Shown here: in pieces, positions 1-11,764 of the stretch
Position numbering within the stretch: the stretch's first letter is position 1
Layout of the letters: each line of letters opens with the position of its first letter
Origin: Armigeres subalbatus
Taxonomy: Eukaryota; Arthropoda; Insecta; Diptera; Culicidae
Direction: 5' to 3'
Assembly (NCBI RefSeq): GCF_024139115.2
Contig: NC_085140.1
Location: 430,341,240-430,405,239, forward strand
Length of the DNA stretch: 64,000 bases
Position numbers and translations under genes: made by a program
Notes under the pieces: generated by a model
Seen by the model: only the letters and a program-made list of their open reading frames with translations
The model's database searches: none
Told to the model about the DNA's origin: nothing

Positions 1-1
1 A

Positions 2-300
2 TCACCTGTTATTTGAGTCTACAAGAAAAAATCTCAACATCTCACGTCGGTCAACCGTATACCAACTGACCCGAGGTACCAACGTCCTCAGACGGAACAA
101 GTTTGTCTCAAAAACATCCGCTATGGCCTTACTCGATGTTGAGAAGGTATTCGGCAATGTATGGCATGATGGTCTGGTGTACAAACTACAACGATACAAT
201 CTTCACAGCTATTTGGTGAAAATCATCAACAATTACCTGTCGACACATTCCAGGTCTCAATCAACGGATCAATCAACGCTCTTGATCACTCTACCGTTGT
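2..300 (+). pseudogene. Jockey-like non-LTR retrotransposon reverse transcriptase fragment
   Basis: The plus strand reads in one frame as a piece of a non-LTR reverse transcriptase, with RRNKFVSKTSAMALLDVEK followed by VFGNVWHDGLVYKLQRYN. This matches the start of the catalytic palm of jockey-clade enzymes, where the usual text is LLDxEKAFDxVWHxGLxxKL. The conserved Asp of the A motif is Gly here (FGN for FDN), so the fragment is catalytically dead. The frame degrades after about position 290, and no endonuclease or remaining RT motifs follow. It may continue upstream of the window. Seen: the motif string. Family knowledge: RT motif A. The exact family (Juan or another jockey) is not resolved. 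Confidence 0.7.
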
Positions 301-496
301 AGACGATGGAGGTGTCATCTGCCAACAGAGACAGAATGCCATTTTCTGGCATGCCGGAGGTGAACAGATTTAAAAGCAGGGGCCCGAGAACACGTAATTA
401 GTGTACGACCCCCTTGCATCTAAAATTTGGTCCGCAAGCAAGTGGAAACTAAAGCGATGTTGCTTTAGTTGATCCGATCGGAATGAAAAAAAAAAC

Positions 497-937
497 CAGA
501 TTAATCCACCTAGCAGTGATGATGCCTTTCTCGTGCATTATAAAATATATTGAAAAAATCATATTAGAAAGGTCAAAAATGCTCTTTGGGGGAATAGATC
601 ACATTTTTTCGATCATTTTTAATATTTTTGCCTTGCCACCATTCAAAAAAAATTGTTCTTTGAATTTTCAAGGGGGACCTTTGGGGAAAAACAATGATTT
701 TTCAATAATTCCGAAAAGCAATGATCGGGACCATTTTCAATTGCAAACAATTCCCCGTCGAATGCAACTTGTTGCGAGTAAATCGGATAATTCCAAGTTC
801 TAAAAAGTGTGCCTACAAAATTTGTACACATACACACACACACAGCTGAGTCGATCGGTATATAACACTATGGCCTTCTATCAAGTTTTTTAGCAGTCAT
901 ATAGCCTTTTGGTACAACTTTGTTGTACGAGAAAGGA
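497..937 (+). repeat. Interspersed mosquito repeat with GCCTTTCTCG termini, copy A
   Basis: It opens with ATTAATCCACCTAG and GCCTTTCTCG and ends with a short hairpin (GGTACAAC, TTTG, GTTGTAC) followed by CGAGAAAGG. The ends are therefore inverted. A CA-rich stretch at about 827-845 and the GTCGATCGGTATATAACACTATGG block lie inside. The same order recurs in copies at 1241, 11765 and 23965. No protein is encoded. It is probably a non-autonomous DNA element, class not determined. Confidence 0.7.
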
Positions 938-1240
938 AAAAATGCATATGTTACTAATATGCGATCGTGCGATAGTACAATGATTAGCGATAGTAAATAC
1001 AATGATTAGCGCAACGGCAACGTTTTGAAAAATACATATGGATTAACTTTCCAGACGCGCTGCTGCGCCTACAATTGTTTAGGGCTGATTCCCACGTAGT
1101 GTTTTTTCACCAATGTAATATTAAAGTTCAATAAAACTAGTTGTATGTCATACATTGATTTTGCATCCCTTTGTGTAATAATTGTACAAGTACATTTGTG
1201 AAAATGAAACCAACAATTCACATAAATATAAATAAAAAAA

Positions 1241-1651
1241 CCTAGATTAATCCACCTAGTGTTGGTGGTGCCTTTCTCGCATTTAGTTAAGACACCAACC
1301 TTATATGGGGTTTATATGGTCCAATGTACCATTTTCTTCATAACTTTGAAACGCAATAACCAATCGTTATAAAATTCAATGGTGATCAACAAGGCTTTGT
1401 CCCCTGTCGAATGAAACTTGTTGCGAGAAAATCGGTTAAGGATTACTATACGAAAAGTTGTCTAATGTTTTTCATAGCTTTTGTGCACACACATACACAC
1501 ACACATACACACGGACAGACAGACATTTGCTCAGCTCGTCGAGCTGAGTCGATTGGTATATAATACTATGGGTCTCAGAGGCTTCTATAAAAAGTTCGTT
1601 TTCGGAGTGAAATGATAGCCTTTCGGTACAACTTAGTTGTACGAGAAAGGC
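1241..1651 (+). repeat. Interspersed mosquito repeat with GCCTTTCTCG termini, copy B (most complete)
   Basis: This is the best preserved copy of the family. It has the leader ATTAATCCACCTAGTG, then GCCTTTCTCG at 1270-1279. Internal blocks are AACTTGTTGCGAG, the CA microsatellite at about 1481-1510, GACAGACAGACATTTG, and TCGAGCTGAGTCGATTGG. The 3' hairpin and CGAGAAAGGC end at 1651. GCCTTTCTCG and CGAGAAAGGC are exact inverted ends. About 300 bp separates it from copy A. Confidence 0.75.
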
Positions 1652-2340
1652 AAAAAGCCACATAATATGGAAATAAGGAGGTGTATAAAAACGAACGTTA
1701 TGTTCAAATCACCCATATGCCCAAACTACACCATCATTCCACCCAAACCAACCAAACCACCCAAACCAAAAAGCAGTTAGCCTTAAGGCTCAAGACTCCA
1801 TCACAATGTTTTGAAAATTAATGACTGTATCGCTTATTTGTAATAGTGATGCAATTGGTAGGGAAGAGTGCAGCAGAGATAAATAAATTTTGTTTACAAC
1901 TGGGGTGGGTGGAAATGGGGTGTTAAAAATATGCCAGCTGATGCATAATGTTGCCAAACTTGACGAAATGATTATTTTACATCATAACACATGTTCACGG
2001 TGTATCAAATATATGGGTATTTATCGGTTTAAAAAATTGTATACCCCACTTGGAATGTAACAGAAGCTTACATAACATGTTTAAATATTTATTTCTGGTT
2101 TATTTGTTCAATCCGACAAACAGCAAAGATTTTTTCCAATAAATAAATCTGGCAACGGTGAGGTGATAATTATTTTCTTGTGTATGCACACCTTTGTTCG
2201 CATGTTGGCTAGCGTATAAGTTGTATTCTTCGGATTGAATGAAGTTGCATCGCGTAGATTTTGAACTCACCATTTCACTTATTGCGCTAGTGAATTTGAG
2301 CCTTCCGCATTTTATTGCTTTCACAATACGGTCGTCGAAT
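1652..2340. other. Unassigned AT-rich stretch
   Basis: No gene is recognised. A short low-complexity run of ACCAAACC-type units lies at about 1738-1772. An 83-codon minus-strand frame at 2100-2351 resembles no family known to me and has no codon-bias support. Confidence 0.4.
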
Positions 2341-2685
2341 TTGTCTCTCACTTCGAATTTTGGAAAGCAGTTTCCGTCAGTTTTTGGACGTGAAGTGAAT
2401 TAATTAGAAGTCAAGATTGGAGAAAAATGTGAAATGCAGTTAGTGAATTAGGAGTTTTAGGAGTGATAAAATCAAGGAAACAGTGGAAAAAGATCAAGTG
2501 AAAAATCAAGTGCGTGTGTATGTGTTTACTTCTAACGTTCGGAGCTAGTATGCGTACGATGAAAATGCGAATCTCGGCTTAGGAAAAAAGCAGTTTTCAG
2601 CGTTTTTCCAGCAATTACTCAGTAATTGTTAATTTGGATAAGTGGAAAATTAATATGAACATGTAATGAATATGCAATGATGGAG
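2341..2685 (+). other. Possible 5' exon of an unidentified plus-strand gene
   Basis: The stretch has the texture of a dipteran 5' leader: AAGTGAAAAATCAAGTG words, several short upstream reading frames, and no long frame. It ends with ATG ATG GAG followed immediately by GTAAGT, a near-consensus splice donor at 2686. An initiator-like TCAGTTT lies at about 2377. A ten-codon upstream frame beginning at about 2549 ends before the ATG. If real, this exon encodes only Met-Met-Glu and the rest of the gene lies far downstream. No matching second exon was recognised, and chance cannot be excluded. Confidence 0.3.
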
Positions 2686-4692
2686 GTAAGTCGGCAAATA
2701 GCTCCAAAATATTGAAATTAGTACAAAACTTTATTGGTATTAGTGCGGATTCGAATAAAATCATCGTCAGTATCGGATTGATTACGGTTTATAGAGCCTT
2801 AAGGTGAAGCGTTGTGACACTCAAATTGCAATGTGATTGTGTCATAAAAATCATCAACCACGGATTTGTAGTGGTGGACACTTCCAATACCAATTCAGTA
2901 AGCATACACGTGGGATTCATTTTTTGTTAACATCCGACAACAGTAAACATTGCACGCATTCGGAAGAATTCAGCCCAATTTAGAAGCAGTATTAATCAAT
3001 ACAGTCTAAGCATGGGATTAACTGATGGAATTTGTCAGAAAAGCATCAGTTTTTCTTTGGTTTAGGTGAATATTTATGAATTATGTTTTCACGATGCTGG
3101 CTGTTTATGTTTACATCCTCAACTGTTGTTGCCAACAGCTCAAACGCACCAATAACAAGATCATTTTTTGCCCCGATTTTTCAATTTTTAACAATGCACC
3201 CCAAAACAAAATCAATAAGGTATGATTATTGCATCAATACATAATGCGTTAGGAAAAGATTGATTAATTAAATCGATATTTTACATGTTTCCGCTATGAT
3301 TTCACAATAGTTCATATCGACATCACTGTCTGCTGCTGATCAGTGATTGCTTGCATACGATGCTACCGACGACATGCAGAGTGTTAAAACCGGCGACGTC
3401 GTTGGCATAGTGCGCCACGGGGGGGAATTTTTTCACTTTGTTCACTTGCTCTTATATCTTATCTAAATTTGCGCTTTGAGATAATATCATCATACCGCCG
3501 CATAGGTTGAACTTAGAACTAAGTCCAGATTTACTTTTTTAGTGAGAAGATGGTCAGGTTTGTAACCAATATATCAATCAAATTTATCTGTGCATGTCGG
3601 AGTGGGTGGGGTGGATGATAGTTTGACTGTGTTTGTAAGCCGCAAGGCAGCCATTCTGAATGACATGTCATGTCATGACACGCCTCTTCTCACGGGACTG
3701 ACACTTGTATACCTCTACCACAGTTCATTTCGTAGCCAACATAGAAAATTCCGCACTGACAGCCATAAGAAGAATCATGGGAAAGAAAGAGATAGGTGCG
3801 TTCCACACTGACAGCTCCATAAACGACAAGCAGAAGAAAGGAGACTGCATCTACACTACGAAAACACAACCAAAACATCAGACCCCCGCCTCTTCTTTCC
3901 TTCCAAAGCATGAAACAAAATGGCAGCAAACGTAACGAGCGCACGAGAAAGCATGTACGTAGGTATGCGATTTTTATTTCCAACGATGAAACTTTTACAG
4001 CTGTGTTGATGCGAGCGGATAAAGTCATCGGCTTCGGATCTCTAGCGCGTGTGTGTTCGTCCATTAGTTTTCGTGTTCCACATTTGAAGCTTTGGAAAAC
4101 TTTGCTTGAGAGGTTAGCATCATCAATAAAGCACGAAAGAAGCAACACAAACATTCATGCTGTCAGTTATATACACGGTGCGAAATTCATTCACCGCATG
4201 CGGAAATGCTACACTCTCAATTTGTTTTACTCAATATTGTGCGGTTACTTGCTAAGTTTTTTTAAATCCTTTTTAAAGTATTATTTTAATCTCCAGATTA
4301 TGTTCAACACCGTACTTGCTAAATGGACACGGTCGGTTAAAGTAGCTGTTCCTTAAATAGTTCGTTAAAGTAGTCGCTAGATTATTCGCTGTTGGTTTGA
4401 GCGAGACACAGTATATGTCAAAAAAAAATTAACCAGCAATCTGGGGTGTATTGTTCGAAATGAACGTTTATCAGCAATGGACTTTCTGCTGTACTATAGT
4501 ATTCATGAAAAAATGTTACTTAGGTCCTTTTGAAAAGTTATGCGGTATGTAAAGTAAAGTATGTAATAAAATGCGTAAAGCCAAAATAGAACTTTTTGGG
4601 AACTTGCAAGTGTTCTGATTGTTTAAGTTGACTTTTTGTAAATTTATTGGTCAATATTTAAGAAGTGCTGTAAAAAGAAAAGTGCATACTTA
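2686..4692. other. No recognised gene
   Basis: Mostly AT-rich sequence. Overlapping frames of 73-154 codons on both strands at 3590-4356 overlap one another and match nothing I know. A short palindromic run (TGACATGTCATGTCATGACA) sits near 3660. Confidence 0.4.
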
Positions 4693-5131
4693 GTTTTTCC
4701 AAATTTGATTCAGATTATCTTTTGAAAAGGGTCATACTTGTTTTTACTGATCTTTTCAAATGGATATAATCGAAAAACGACCCTTCCTACAAAAAAGTGT
4801 TGTATGGGTGACTATCGCAAAATCAGTCAAACTTTCTAATAAAACCTTTTGAAAAACTCAAAATTGAACCCTACACTAAAAAAATCGATTTAAAAAATTA
4901 AAAGTCGATTTGCAAAAAAACGCCCTTTTCGATTTGGACGAAATTTTGTCTCAAGATAGTTGATTATGTTCCCTACCAACCGTCCATACATCGCAAGCTG
5001 GGCACTTTGAAGGGAAAAAAATTTCTAACAAAAACTTTTTCTTGACGTTTTTCTATTATATCCATTTGAAAATATTAGCAAAAAAATTTCAGCTCTTTTC
5101 AAAGGATAGCCTAGATTAAATTTGGAAAAAC
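4693..5131. mobile_element. MITE-like element with roughly 90-bp terminal inverted repeats
   Basis: The left end runs GTTTTTCCAAATTTGATT, then CTTTTGAAAAG, then TTTTCAAATGGATATAAT and GAAAAACG. The right end carries the same words inverted, from CGTTTTTCTATTATATCC to AAATTTGGAAAAAC. The arms are imperfect but collinear over about 90 bp. The 440-bp element has no coding capacity. Target duplication is not clear. Confidence 0.65.
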
Positions 5132-5159
5132 ATTTTTGTTTTCATTTCGGATCATCCGG

Positions 5160-5258
5160 TGATTTTTCATTTCTCATTTTTCATTTCTTACTTCTTACTT
5201 TTCACTCCTCACTTCGCACTTCTCACGTCTCACTTTTCACTTCTCACTGCTCACCATC
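5160..5258 (+). repeat. Degenerate (TTCTCAC)-type simple repeat
   Basis: About 100 bp of pyrimidine-rich 7-10 bp units such as TTTCTCA, CTTCTTA, CTTTTCACT and CTTCTCACT. The plus strand is almost purine-free apart from scattered A and G. Confidence 0.7.
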
Positions 5259-5799
5259 GGCCCATAGGGGAAAGAAATGACAGAAATGACGCTTAACTTT
5301 TAAAAAAGAACATGTCACCTTTTTTTCATGAATTAATTTGTGTACTGCAATCAAAAGCTATCATATTGGTCTGTTGATCGCAATATTAAAATTCATTCAT
5401 GAAAATATGTTTCTTAGGTCATTTTGAAAAAATAAACGAGAATTTTCAGTGTATCCAGTTTTCCGCGAGCGGTAATGGCCGCCAGCTTGCCTGCGGGTTA
5501 GTCTCTGATTTGACATTTCTGGAGGTCAACAGCACCCACCATTAGACCTGTGCGCCGATCTACTTTGACCCAGCGGCGGCGTGAGTGCAATTTTCTAACG
5601 GCGGCGGCGGCTTAGCCGGCGCCACGCCGCGGTTGCTCTCGGCGGCGACGGCGGCGGCTCGGATCGGCGCGGTACAAAATTATCGTTCAAACTTTTCGTC
5701 GGTGGATGACGATAAATGCCTTCGTTAAATATTTGCGTTTCTCGTGCCCGTTTCGCAATAAGTTTTATTTATATTGTACAAAGGCTGTCAAGTACTCCT

Positions 5800-7015
5800 T
5801 CAGGAATACCATGAGAAGAATCACCTAAGGTTCCTTCAAAATTCTTCAAAATTCAGTGATTTCTCCAGAAATTCTTCTTGAACTTTCTTCATGAATTATT
5901 CTATAGTTCGTCCAGGAGGGCGCGTAATTCCTAGTGAGAACACTAGCAAAAAATCTGAAGTGTGACTTCCTTTTTGGTATTTTCATATGTATATGAGTAT
6001 AACCGTGTTAGTTTTATGACACAGGAATGCATAAATGGTGATTCTACTTAGAGACCTAACAATTAACTGTGGAAGTGCTTAATATACACTAAACTGCGAC
6101 ACGGCAATGTTCAAATGGGAGATGTAATGTCCATCAAAAAGTTCAGATGAGAGAATTCCAGCAGGACATACGTGAGAATCCTACAGAAATTTCCCATATG
6201 TTTCTGATTCAGAAAATCTAAGACACCTATTATTTATTTCTCAGAACTCCAGGATAACGGAATCCCCAAAACTCATAGATAAGGAATTCTTGGAGTGAAT
6301 TAAAAATCCGGGTGAGTAAAACCCCCTAGAATTCTTGGATAAGAGTCTAATCTTTTAGAAGTCACGTCGAAGGAATTTTCTATTTTCCATAGGAGACAAT
6401 TTCTTCATTATTCTTGAGGGAAAAAATCCCCAGTGCTATCAGAGAGAAGAATTATCTGGTCTATGGCTAGGAATATAGGAGGATATATTTTTCCAAATTC
6501 CTGAAGGAGAAATTACTCTTATTTTCTGGGGAAGAGATTTCTCTAGATTCGAGCGAAAGGGATTTTGGAGAGGGCATTCCTAAAAATTTCCTAATGAGAA
6601 TTCCGGAAAATTTAAGTAGAAGGAATTCTTGTAGGATGAAATTCCCCGAGTTTCTGAAGAAGACATTCTCCAACAATTCTGAAGCAAGAATATTTCACAA
6701 TTCTTGTATATTAGGGTTTAGTTGAGAAGGTAGGCTGCAGTATATAATTCCTGAGAAAGAATTTGTACGGAATTCATGAAAAAATCCAATCTAGACCAAA
6801 TTTTACAAAAATTCTTGGAGGAAGAATTCTCCATAATATCTGAAGGGGTACAGGGAACATCATCAAAACTCATAATTTCTAAGGCAGAAAAAACCTTGTA
6901 TTCTTGTAATATGAGTTTCCTAGAATTCCTGAAGGAAGGATTGCACAGAATTAAAGAAAAAGTGGTTTCCAAAATTCTCAAAGGGGTAATTTCTCAAAAT
7001 TGAGTGCAAATTCTT
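5800..7015. repeat. Degenerate GAATTCC/AGGAATTT array
   Basis: Quasi-periodic sequence built from GAATTCTT, GGAATTC, AGAAATTTC and CTGAAG words at roughly 20-30 bp spacing. It gives several apparent 60-90-codon frames with no family resemblance. The same texture recurs at 16.1-16.9, 20.15-20.88, 27.5 and 47.3-47.8 kb. A SINE fragment interrupts it at 5983-6138. Confidence 0.55.
5983..6138 (+). repeat. SINE-like fragment (diverged 3' body)
   Basis: The series GTGTTAG, GAATGC, AAATGGT, TTAACTGTGGAAGTGCTTAA, ACACTAA, CTGCGA, CGGCAATGT and GGGAGATGTAATG follows the 3' body of the more complete SINE at 20887-21160. The tRNA-like head and the GAAGAAG tail are missing. Confidence 0.6.
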
Positions 7016-7304
7016 CAGAATTCCAGTAAAAAGACTCGCTGATAGCGGAGTTTTCAGAAATGAGTTTTGAGAAACTCCGAGAGAAGAAATTTTTTAGAAA
7101 AATGGTACTAAGAGCACTTTCTGGTTTGGTACCAGTTATGTAAAAAGGTGTTCGCCAATATTTCTAACTAATTTTTGTGAAATGGTTCAATAGTGGTTTT
7201 GTCATTGCCAGAAATGCTACAATATCCGGTGAATCAGTGGCATAGCGAGAAAATTTTGTTTGGGGGGCTTCTTTATTGAGTTCCATCAAACAACTGAGGG
7301 TGGC

Positions 7305-7543
7305 GCAAAGGTGTGTAAGTCACAAAAAGTTAGTTTTGAGAGAAAAATGGGTGCAAAGTTTTTCAATATTTTTTCGCTTCATACAAATTGTATGAAAGTT
7401 CAAAAAATCACCTATTTTCTGTGGATTCTCATATTTTTTCTAAACATTGTACTATGTCAAGACATTGCCGCAAAGAATCAAAGCATTTTTTGCTATAGTA
7501 ACACAATTTTGACCAAAATGTCACTTACACCCCTCTGCTTCTA
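7305..7543 (+). mobile_element. MITE-like repeat ending in GTGTAAGT / ACTTACAC, copy 1
   Basis: The ends are inverted (GGTGTGTAAGT near 7310, GTCACTTACACC near 7521). A related copy lies in the opposite orientation at 13859-14105. Shared internal words are ATGGGTGC, AAGTTTTTCAATATTTTTT and CATACAAATTGTATG. The overlapping 94-codon frame is an accident of this repeat. Confidence 0.6.
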
Positions 7544-8039
7544 ACCCCGTCAACTGAGAGTTACGATTCTGCTCGACATGATGACCTCCGTCGTTAAAAT
7601 ACAATGACTTACAATCTTTCGGTTTCCTAAGCTTCTTTCGAGCAAATTAAAAAATAAACACAACGTATTCTTCTCCAGTTTTCAAGAACAATAAGAAAGG
7701 AGTTGTCTCTACCGACATAGAATAAAAATGGATATTCCTTCAACATTTATTGCATCCCAGTTCATATAAGAATTCCCTGGAGTATAGGTCTTGACTTGAC
7801 CTCCTTGAGAGCTGCAAGCTTTTTAAATCGTTTATGCTGATTGTGTTCCGTAGAATTAAATTGGATGAGCGTCCAAGAATTCCCTGGAGTTTAGGCCTTA
7901 TGGTCTGCACGTGTATCCTAACGGAAACGGATGTTATCTGTTTTTGAAAATTGACAATGTGCCTTGTAATCTGTAGAACCAAATTAGAAGTATGTAAGTA
8001 TGTATTATTCCAGACCATTCCATTATGCGTAGCTATAAT

Positions 8040-8900
8040 GCAAGATTATTATCATTAATATCTTTTTTAAGAGGCCCTCGGCTGGCTTACCTCTGAAACT
8101 TTCTGAAAGTAGCAAATAGATCTTTCGCTATGCGTATTGATCTTGAGACATGTACTCCAATTCTAGAGTGAGTGACTTGGAATGGAACAGGCATTCAATT
8201 GACCTTCACAGGTGTGTCGTTTTTATTGCTTTAGTCGATTATTTTACTTATTTAAGGTCAACTTTTCCAAAGAACTCAAATTTTTCAAATCCTTTAACTA
8301 ATTTAAGAATCAAAAACAAAACATGGAAAAGTGCTGCACGTAAGAACCTGAAGAATTGAACTTTTTGGATTACCTGCAATGAAACATATGTTGAAGATAT
8401 GTCCAATTTGGTTCAAGATCGGTTAAATGTTAAGCCAAACTTGAAAATAGCATTTTTTCGATTATTGTTTTAATTTTTAAAAATAGTTGGAGTCGTAAAA
8501 ATCTGATTGTTTGGGAAAAAGAATTTGGTTTAAATGATTACGAAGAACATGTTCCATATCTAAAAGGAGCTGATAGATTTTTCGTTACGTGTATTGACTT
8601 TACTGCCCATGATTTCATAGTTGACGGATCAACCATTTGAAATTTCAGCGAATTTAACTTATTACGCGTTTATAAGGAATATTCAACCGCTGCAATATCG
8701 ATACGTTGTTTATTCCAACTCTCATTTAATTGTTGACGGGTTGAAATGTTTTAAATTTGCGATGTTTGTCCCTAAATTATTCGAAATACCTGCGAAAATG
8801 CAATGGTTGATATGTCAACTATGAAATCATGGGCAGTTTAAGGCCTGTATTCCAATTCTTAGATTTCTTGGATTCCTTGGAATGAAACATGCATTATATT
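8040..8900. repeat. Dispersed fragments of one low-copy local repeat
   Basis: Pieces containing TAAAAGGAGCTxATAGAT, CTTTCG(C/T)TATGCGT, GGAATGAAACATG and TTGAAGATATGT occur at about 8100-8190, 8370-8410, 8545-8600 and 8860-8890, and again at 10680-10830. The parent element was not reconstructed. No coding signal. Confidence 0.45.
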
Positions 8901-9885
8901 CATTGGCGTAACTAATGAAAAATTCTAGGGGGGCTAACTTTTTTTAAAACTTTTCTATTTTAACACTCATAACACAGAAAATTTACCATTTTCGCTCGAT
9001 TCAACTGATGTATATTGTTGGTCTACCAGATATCAATGGATTTCTTAAATATTTCAAATGATGTTCATCGACGCTCAGCCCTGTTACAAAAATATAGAAA
9101 TTTCATGGGATTCCCAAAATTCTTGATAGGTTCAGAAAACCATAGGTGTTGCGCTCGCCGTAAATAGAATGTGAAGCACGATCCTGATTGTTGAAGGATT
9201 TTTTGATTTGCCTCGAACCTAGAATACATTATAAATTAAATATTGGATAAATTAGTTGGTTAAACTCTTTGCGCCAGATTTCAATTCAGTGGACTGACAA
9301 TTCCTACGAGCTTTCAAACGGCGATCTGACCACAACAATCTAACCTCTCTTTTCTGTTGGAATAACTTCTAGGATTATTTAAAAAAATCAGTTTCACATC
9401 CCAATACAACTTATTAGTCGTTAATTTTCAATTTAGTTAAAAAAAACTGAAACGAATTAACTTATAGGAGCATTTGTTTACACAAAGGAACATTTAACAC
9501 ATATTTTCTCTCAGTAGGTCTGTTTCACGACTACTGAGACATTTCATTGCTGCAGCGACAATAGGAGTTTAGAGAATTAAATAGTATGCGGAGTTTCTAA
9601 AATCCATCCGAAAGAAAACAAAGTTCTTTCTTATTCAACTTTTAGTTACCTCTACTTGAAATCTAAGAGTTTTACCGAACCTTTCTCATGAAGCCTACAG
9701 TGATAATTAAAACGCGCTGCAGCTTTTAGGATTGGTATTAGTTAGGAAGGTTAAGATCATACGCTCGATTTAGATAACAATTACTTACAAAACCTGGAAA
9801 AACTTGAAAATCTCAAGGAATTGTCCATTATCCATTAGGTACTTGTAATACTAATCTACTTCTTCTTCTTCTTCTTTTTTATATA

Positions 9886-10075
9886 GGGGGAATGACGGCT
9901 TTGGCAGGTTTTGTTCTATTATTGGCAGGGGTTTTTTTATGACTGACTAGGCTCAAATTTGGTCTAAACATTCTTTGCATATCAAAGAATATTGTGGCCA
10001 AATTTAATAAAATTTGGTCGACAAAAACCCCCCTGCCAATAATAGAACAAAACCTGCCAAAGCCGTCATTCCCCC
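9886..10075. mobile_element. Near-perfect hairpin MITE, TA-flanked
   Basis: The left arm starts GGGGGAATGACGGCTTTGG. The right arm ends in its exact complement, CCAAAGCCGTCATTCCCCC. Pairing continues through AGGTTTTGTTCTATTATTGGCAG, about 54 bp per arm around an 80-bp centre. TA dinucleotides flank both sides (9884-9885 and 10076-10077), as expected for Tc1/mariner-type insertion. The arms are almost identical, so the element is probably young. Confidence 0.8.
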
Positions 10076-10077
10076 TA

Positions 10078-10319
10078 CATAAAAATGAATTTCTGTCTGT
10101 CTGACCCTTATGGACTCGGAAACTACTGAACCGATTGGCGAGAAAATTTGTATGCAGAGGTTTTTGAGGCCGGGGAAGGTTCTTAAGATGGTTCCAGACC
10201 CCTCCCACCTTTGGAAAGGGGGGCTCCCGTACAAATGAATCATCAATTTCTTCATAACTCGAGAGCTAATCAGAGAATAAATCCATTTTAGGCGAAACGA
10301 AGTTCATCGGGCCTGCTAG
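10078..10319 (+). mobile_element. Helitron-like element 3' portion
   Basis: The sequence runs from CTGTCTGTCTGACCC through ACTACTGAACCGATTGG and GGGGAAGGTTCTTA to ACGAAGTTCATCGGGCCTG, ending in CTAG followed by T. Helitron tails end in CTRR, and insect families commonly finish with an ACGAAGT...GGG...GCTAGT string. The 5' end (TC at the A/T insertion site) was not fixed. Only the tail is argued here. Confidence 0.55.
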
Positions 10320-11764
10320 TAAATAATATATTTTTAAATTCACATGATGATGAGGTATTTCCTTTGGTATTTCATAAGTTATAACGTGTTTAAAGGGATC
10401 CAGATTTTGTCGTGAGCAAGCCTTATAACAATTGCTGGAAGTTCAAAAACTTGAGCGAATAGATTCAACTTGCTGTAGTGTTTCGAAAAGAGGGATTGGA
10501 TAATGAAGACAATCCTTTCTCTGCATTTACCCCCGTATATAATCAGTGGACTAGATATGTGCAATACTTATATAAAGTAACAAATTTGCTGGGGGGGCTA
10601 GCCAGATCCTAGGTCTATAGCCCCCTTAGCCCCCCTGTAGTTACGCCAATATATTCTAAGCCAATTAGATTCAAATGATCACTAAGAGCATGTTTCATTT
10701 CTAAAAGGAGCTAATAGATCTTTCGTTATGCGTGTGAACCTTAAGTCATATACTTCAGGGAATTCTTGGGTACCTGAAATGAAACATATGTTGAAGATAT
10801 GTAAAATTTGATTCATGAATCGCTAGGAATATTGATATATGGTCAGCTGGTAGCATGTACCATACCAAAAGGCCGAAATATATTAGTGTACGCGTGGAGG
10901 TGTGGAAGTCTGAACTCCAGGAAATACTTGAAAGACTTGAAACATTTGGCTATAACATATCCACCACAAAAGTTCAACTAGTGGACGTAGTGGTTTCTTG
11001 CCCCAAAAAAAAAATCTAATTTATGTCTTTGGATTACCTTAATGTTGTATCATATTTAAAAGAATACAAGTGATATGAAAAAAAAATCTGTTTTTCATAA
11101 TATTCGTTTTACGTCCTCCCAATAAGTGACCTAAAAAGAGGTTCGATGTACAAGTTTGTTTTGCAGCGGCGCAGCCGAAATTTTTCAAACGTATAGGGTT
11201 TTGAACGGAATTTTTCTTCTAACAAATTTAGGGAAGGATATATGAACCCCCAAGACCAAATTATTTCACCGGCGCGCCTAAAATTCACCGGCGGCGCGGT
11301 CAAAAAATTGCAGCGGCGCGCCGGTCAAATATGGTGGCGGCGGCGGCGCCAAAAAATCGTCGGCGGCCGCGGCGCGGCGGCGCACAGCTCTACCCACCAT
11401 TCGAGCATTTTGATCATTGTGATATATAAGAAGGCTTGAATTCACTGAATCAGAACCTTCTTATATGCAACATTGGTCAGAATGCTCGGAGCTGTGGGTG
11501 CAGTTTACCTCCAGACACGTCAAATCAGAGACTGAACCGCAAGCAAGCTGGCGGCCATTACCGCTCGCGGAAAACTGGATTCATGAAATCTTAAAATAGG
11601 TACTTTTTAACTCATTAATGGGTTTCTATGTTTCTTTGTGAAGTTTTTTCTTCCGTGTAAGCTGTGTATTCTATGCTGCCAGTGTGCCGCTTTCAAATAA
11701 ATTGTGTCTTGGGAGAACATAACCTAGAAAATCGATAGCTTATTTGTTACGAAATAATGATGTC

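Larger units (their letters stand above)
5454..11579. mobile_element. Candidate 6.1-kb foldback or composite element with CGG-rich arms
   Basis: The left end TCCAGTTTTCCGCGAGCGG, followed by TAATGGCCGCCAGCTTGC, appears inverted at 11579 going inward. Identity is high over about 85 bp, through the CTCTGATTTGACxTxTCTGGAGG block. Inside each arm lies a GC-rich island of CGGCGG and GGCGCG words (about 5570-5685 and 11265-11390). Its order relative to the CACCCAC and CTGTGCGCCG words is the same in both arms. The interior is AT-rich and contains other repeats. It could be one old foldback element or two related short elements in opposite orientation. Confidence 0.5.

Noticed and set aside
3690..4356. 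Overlapping 148- and 154-codon frames on opposite strands
   Set aside because: Neither frame resembles a known protein. Mutual overlap without other support suggests chance openness.
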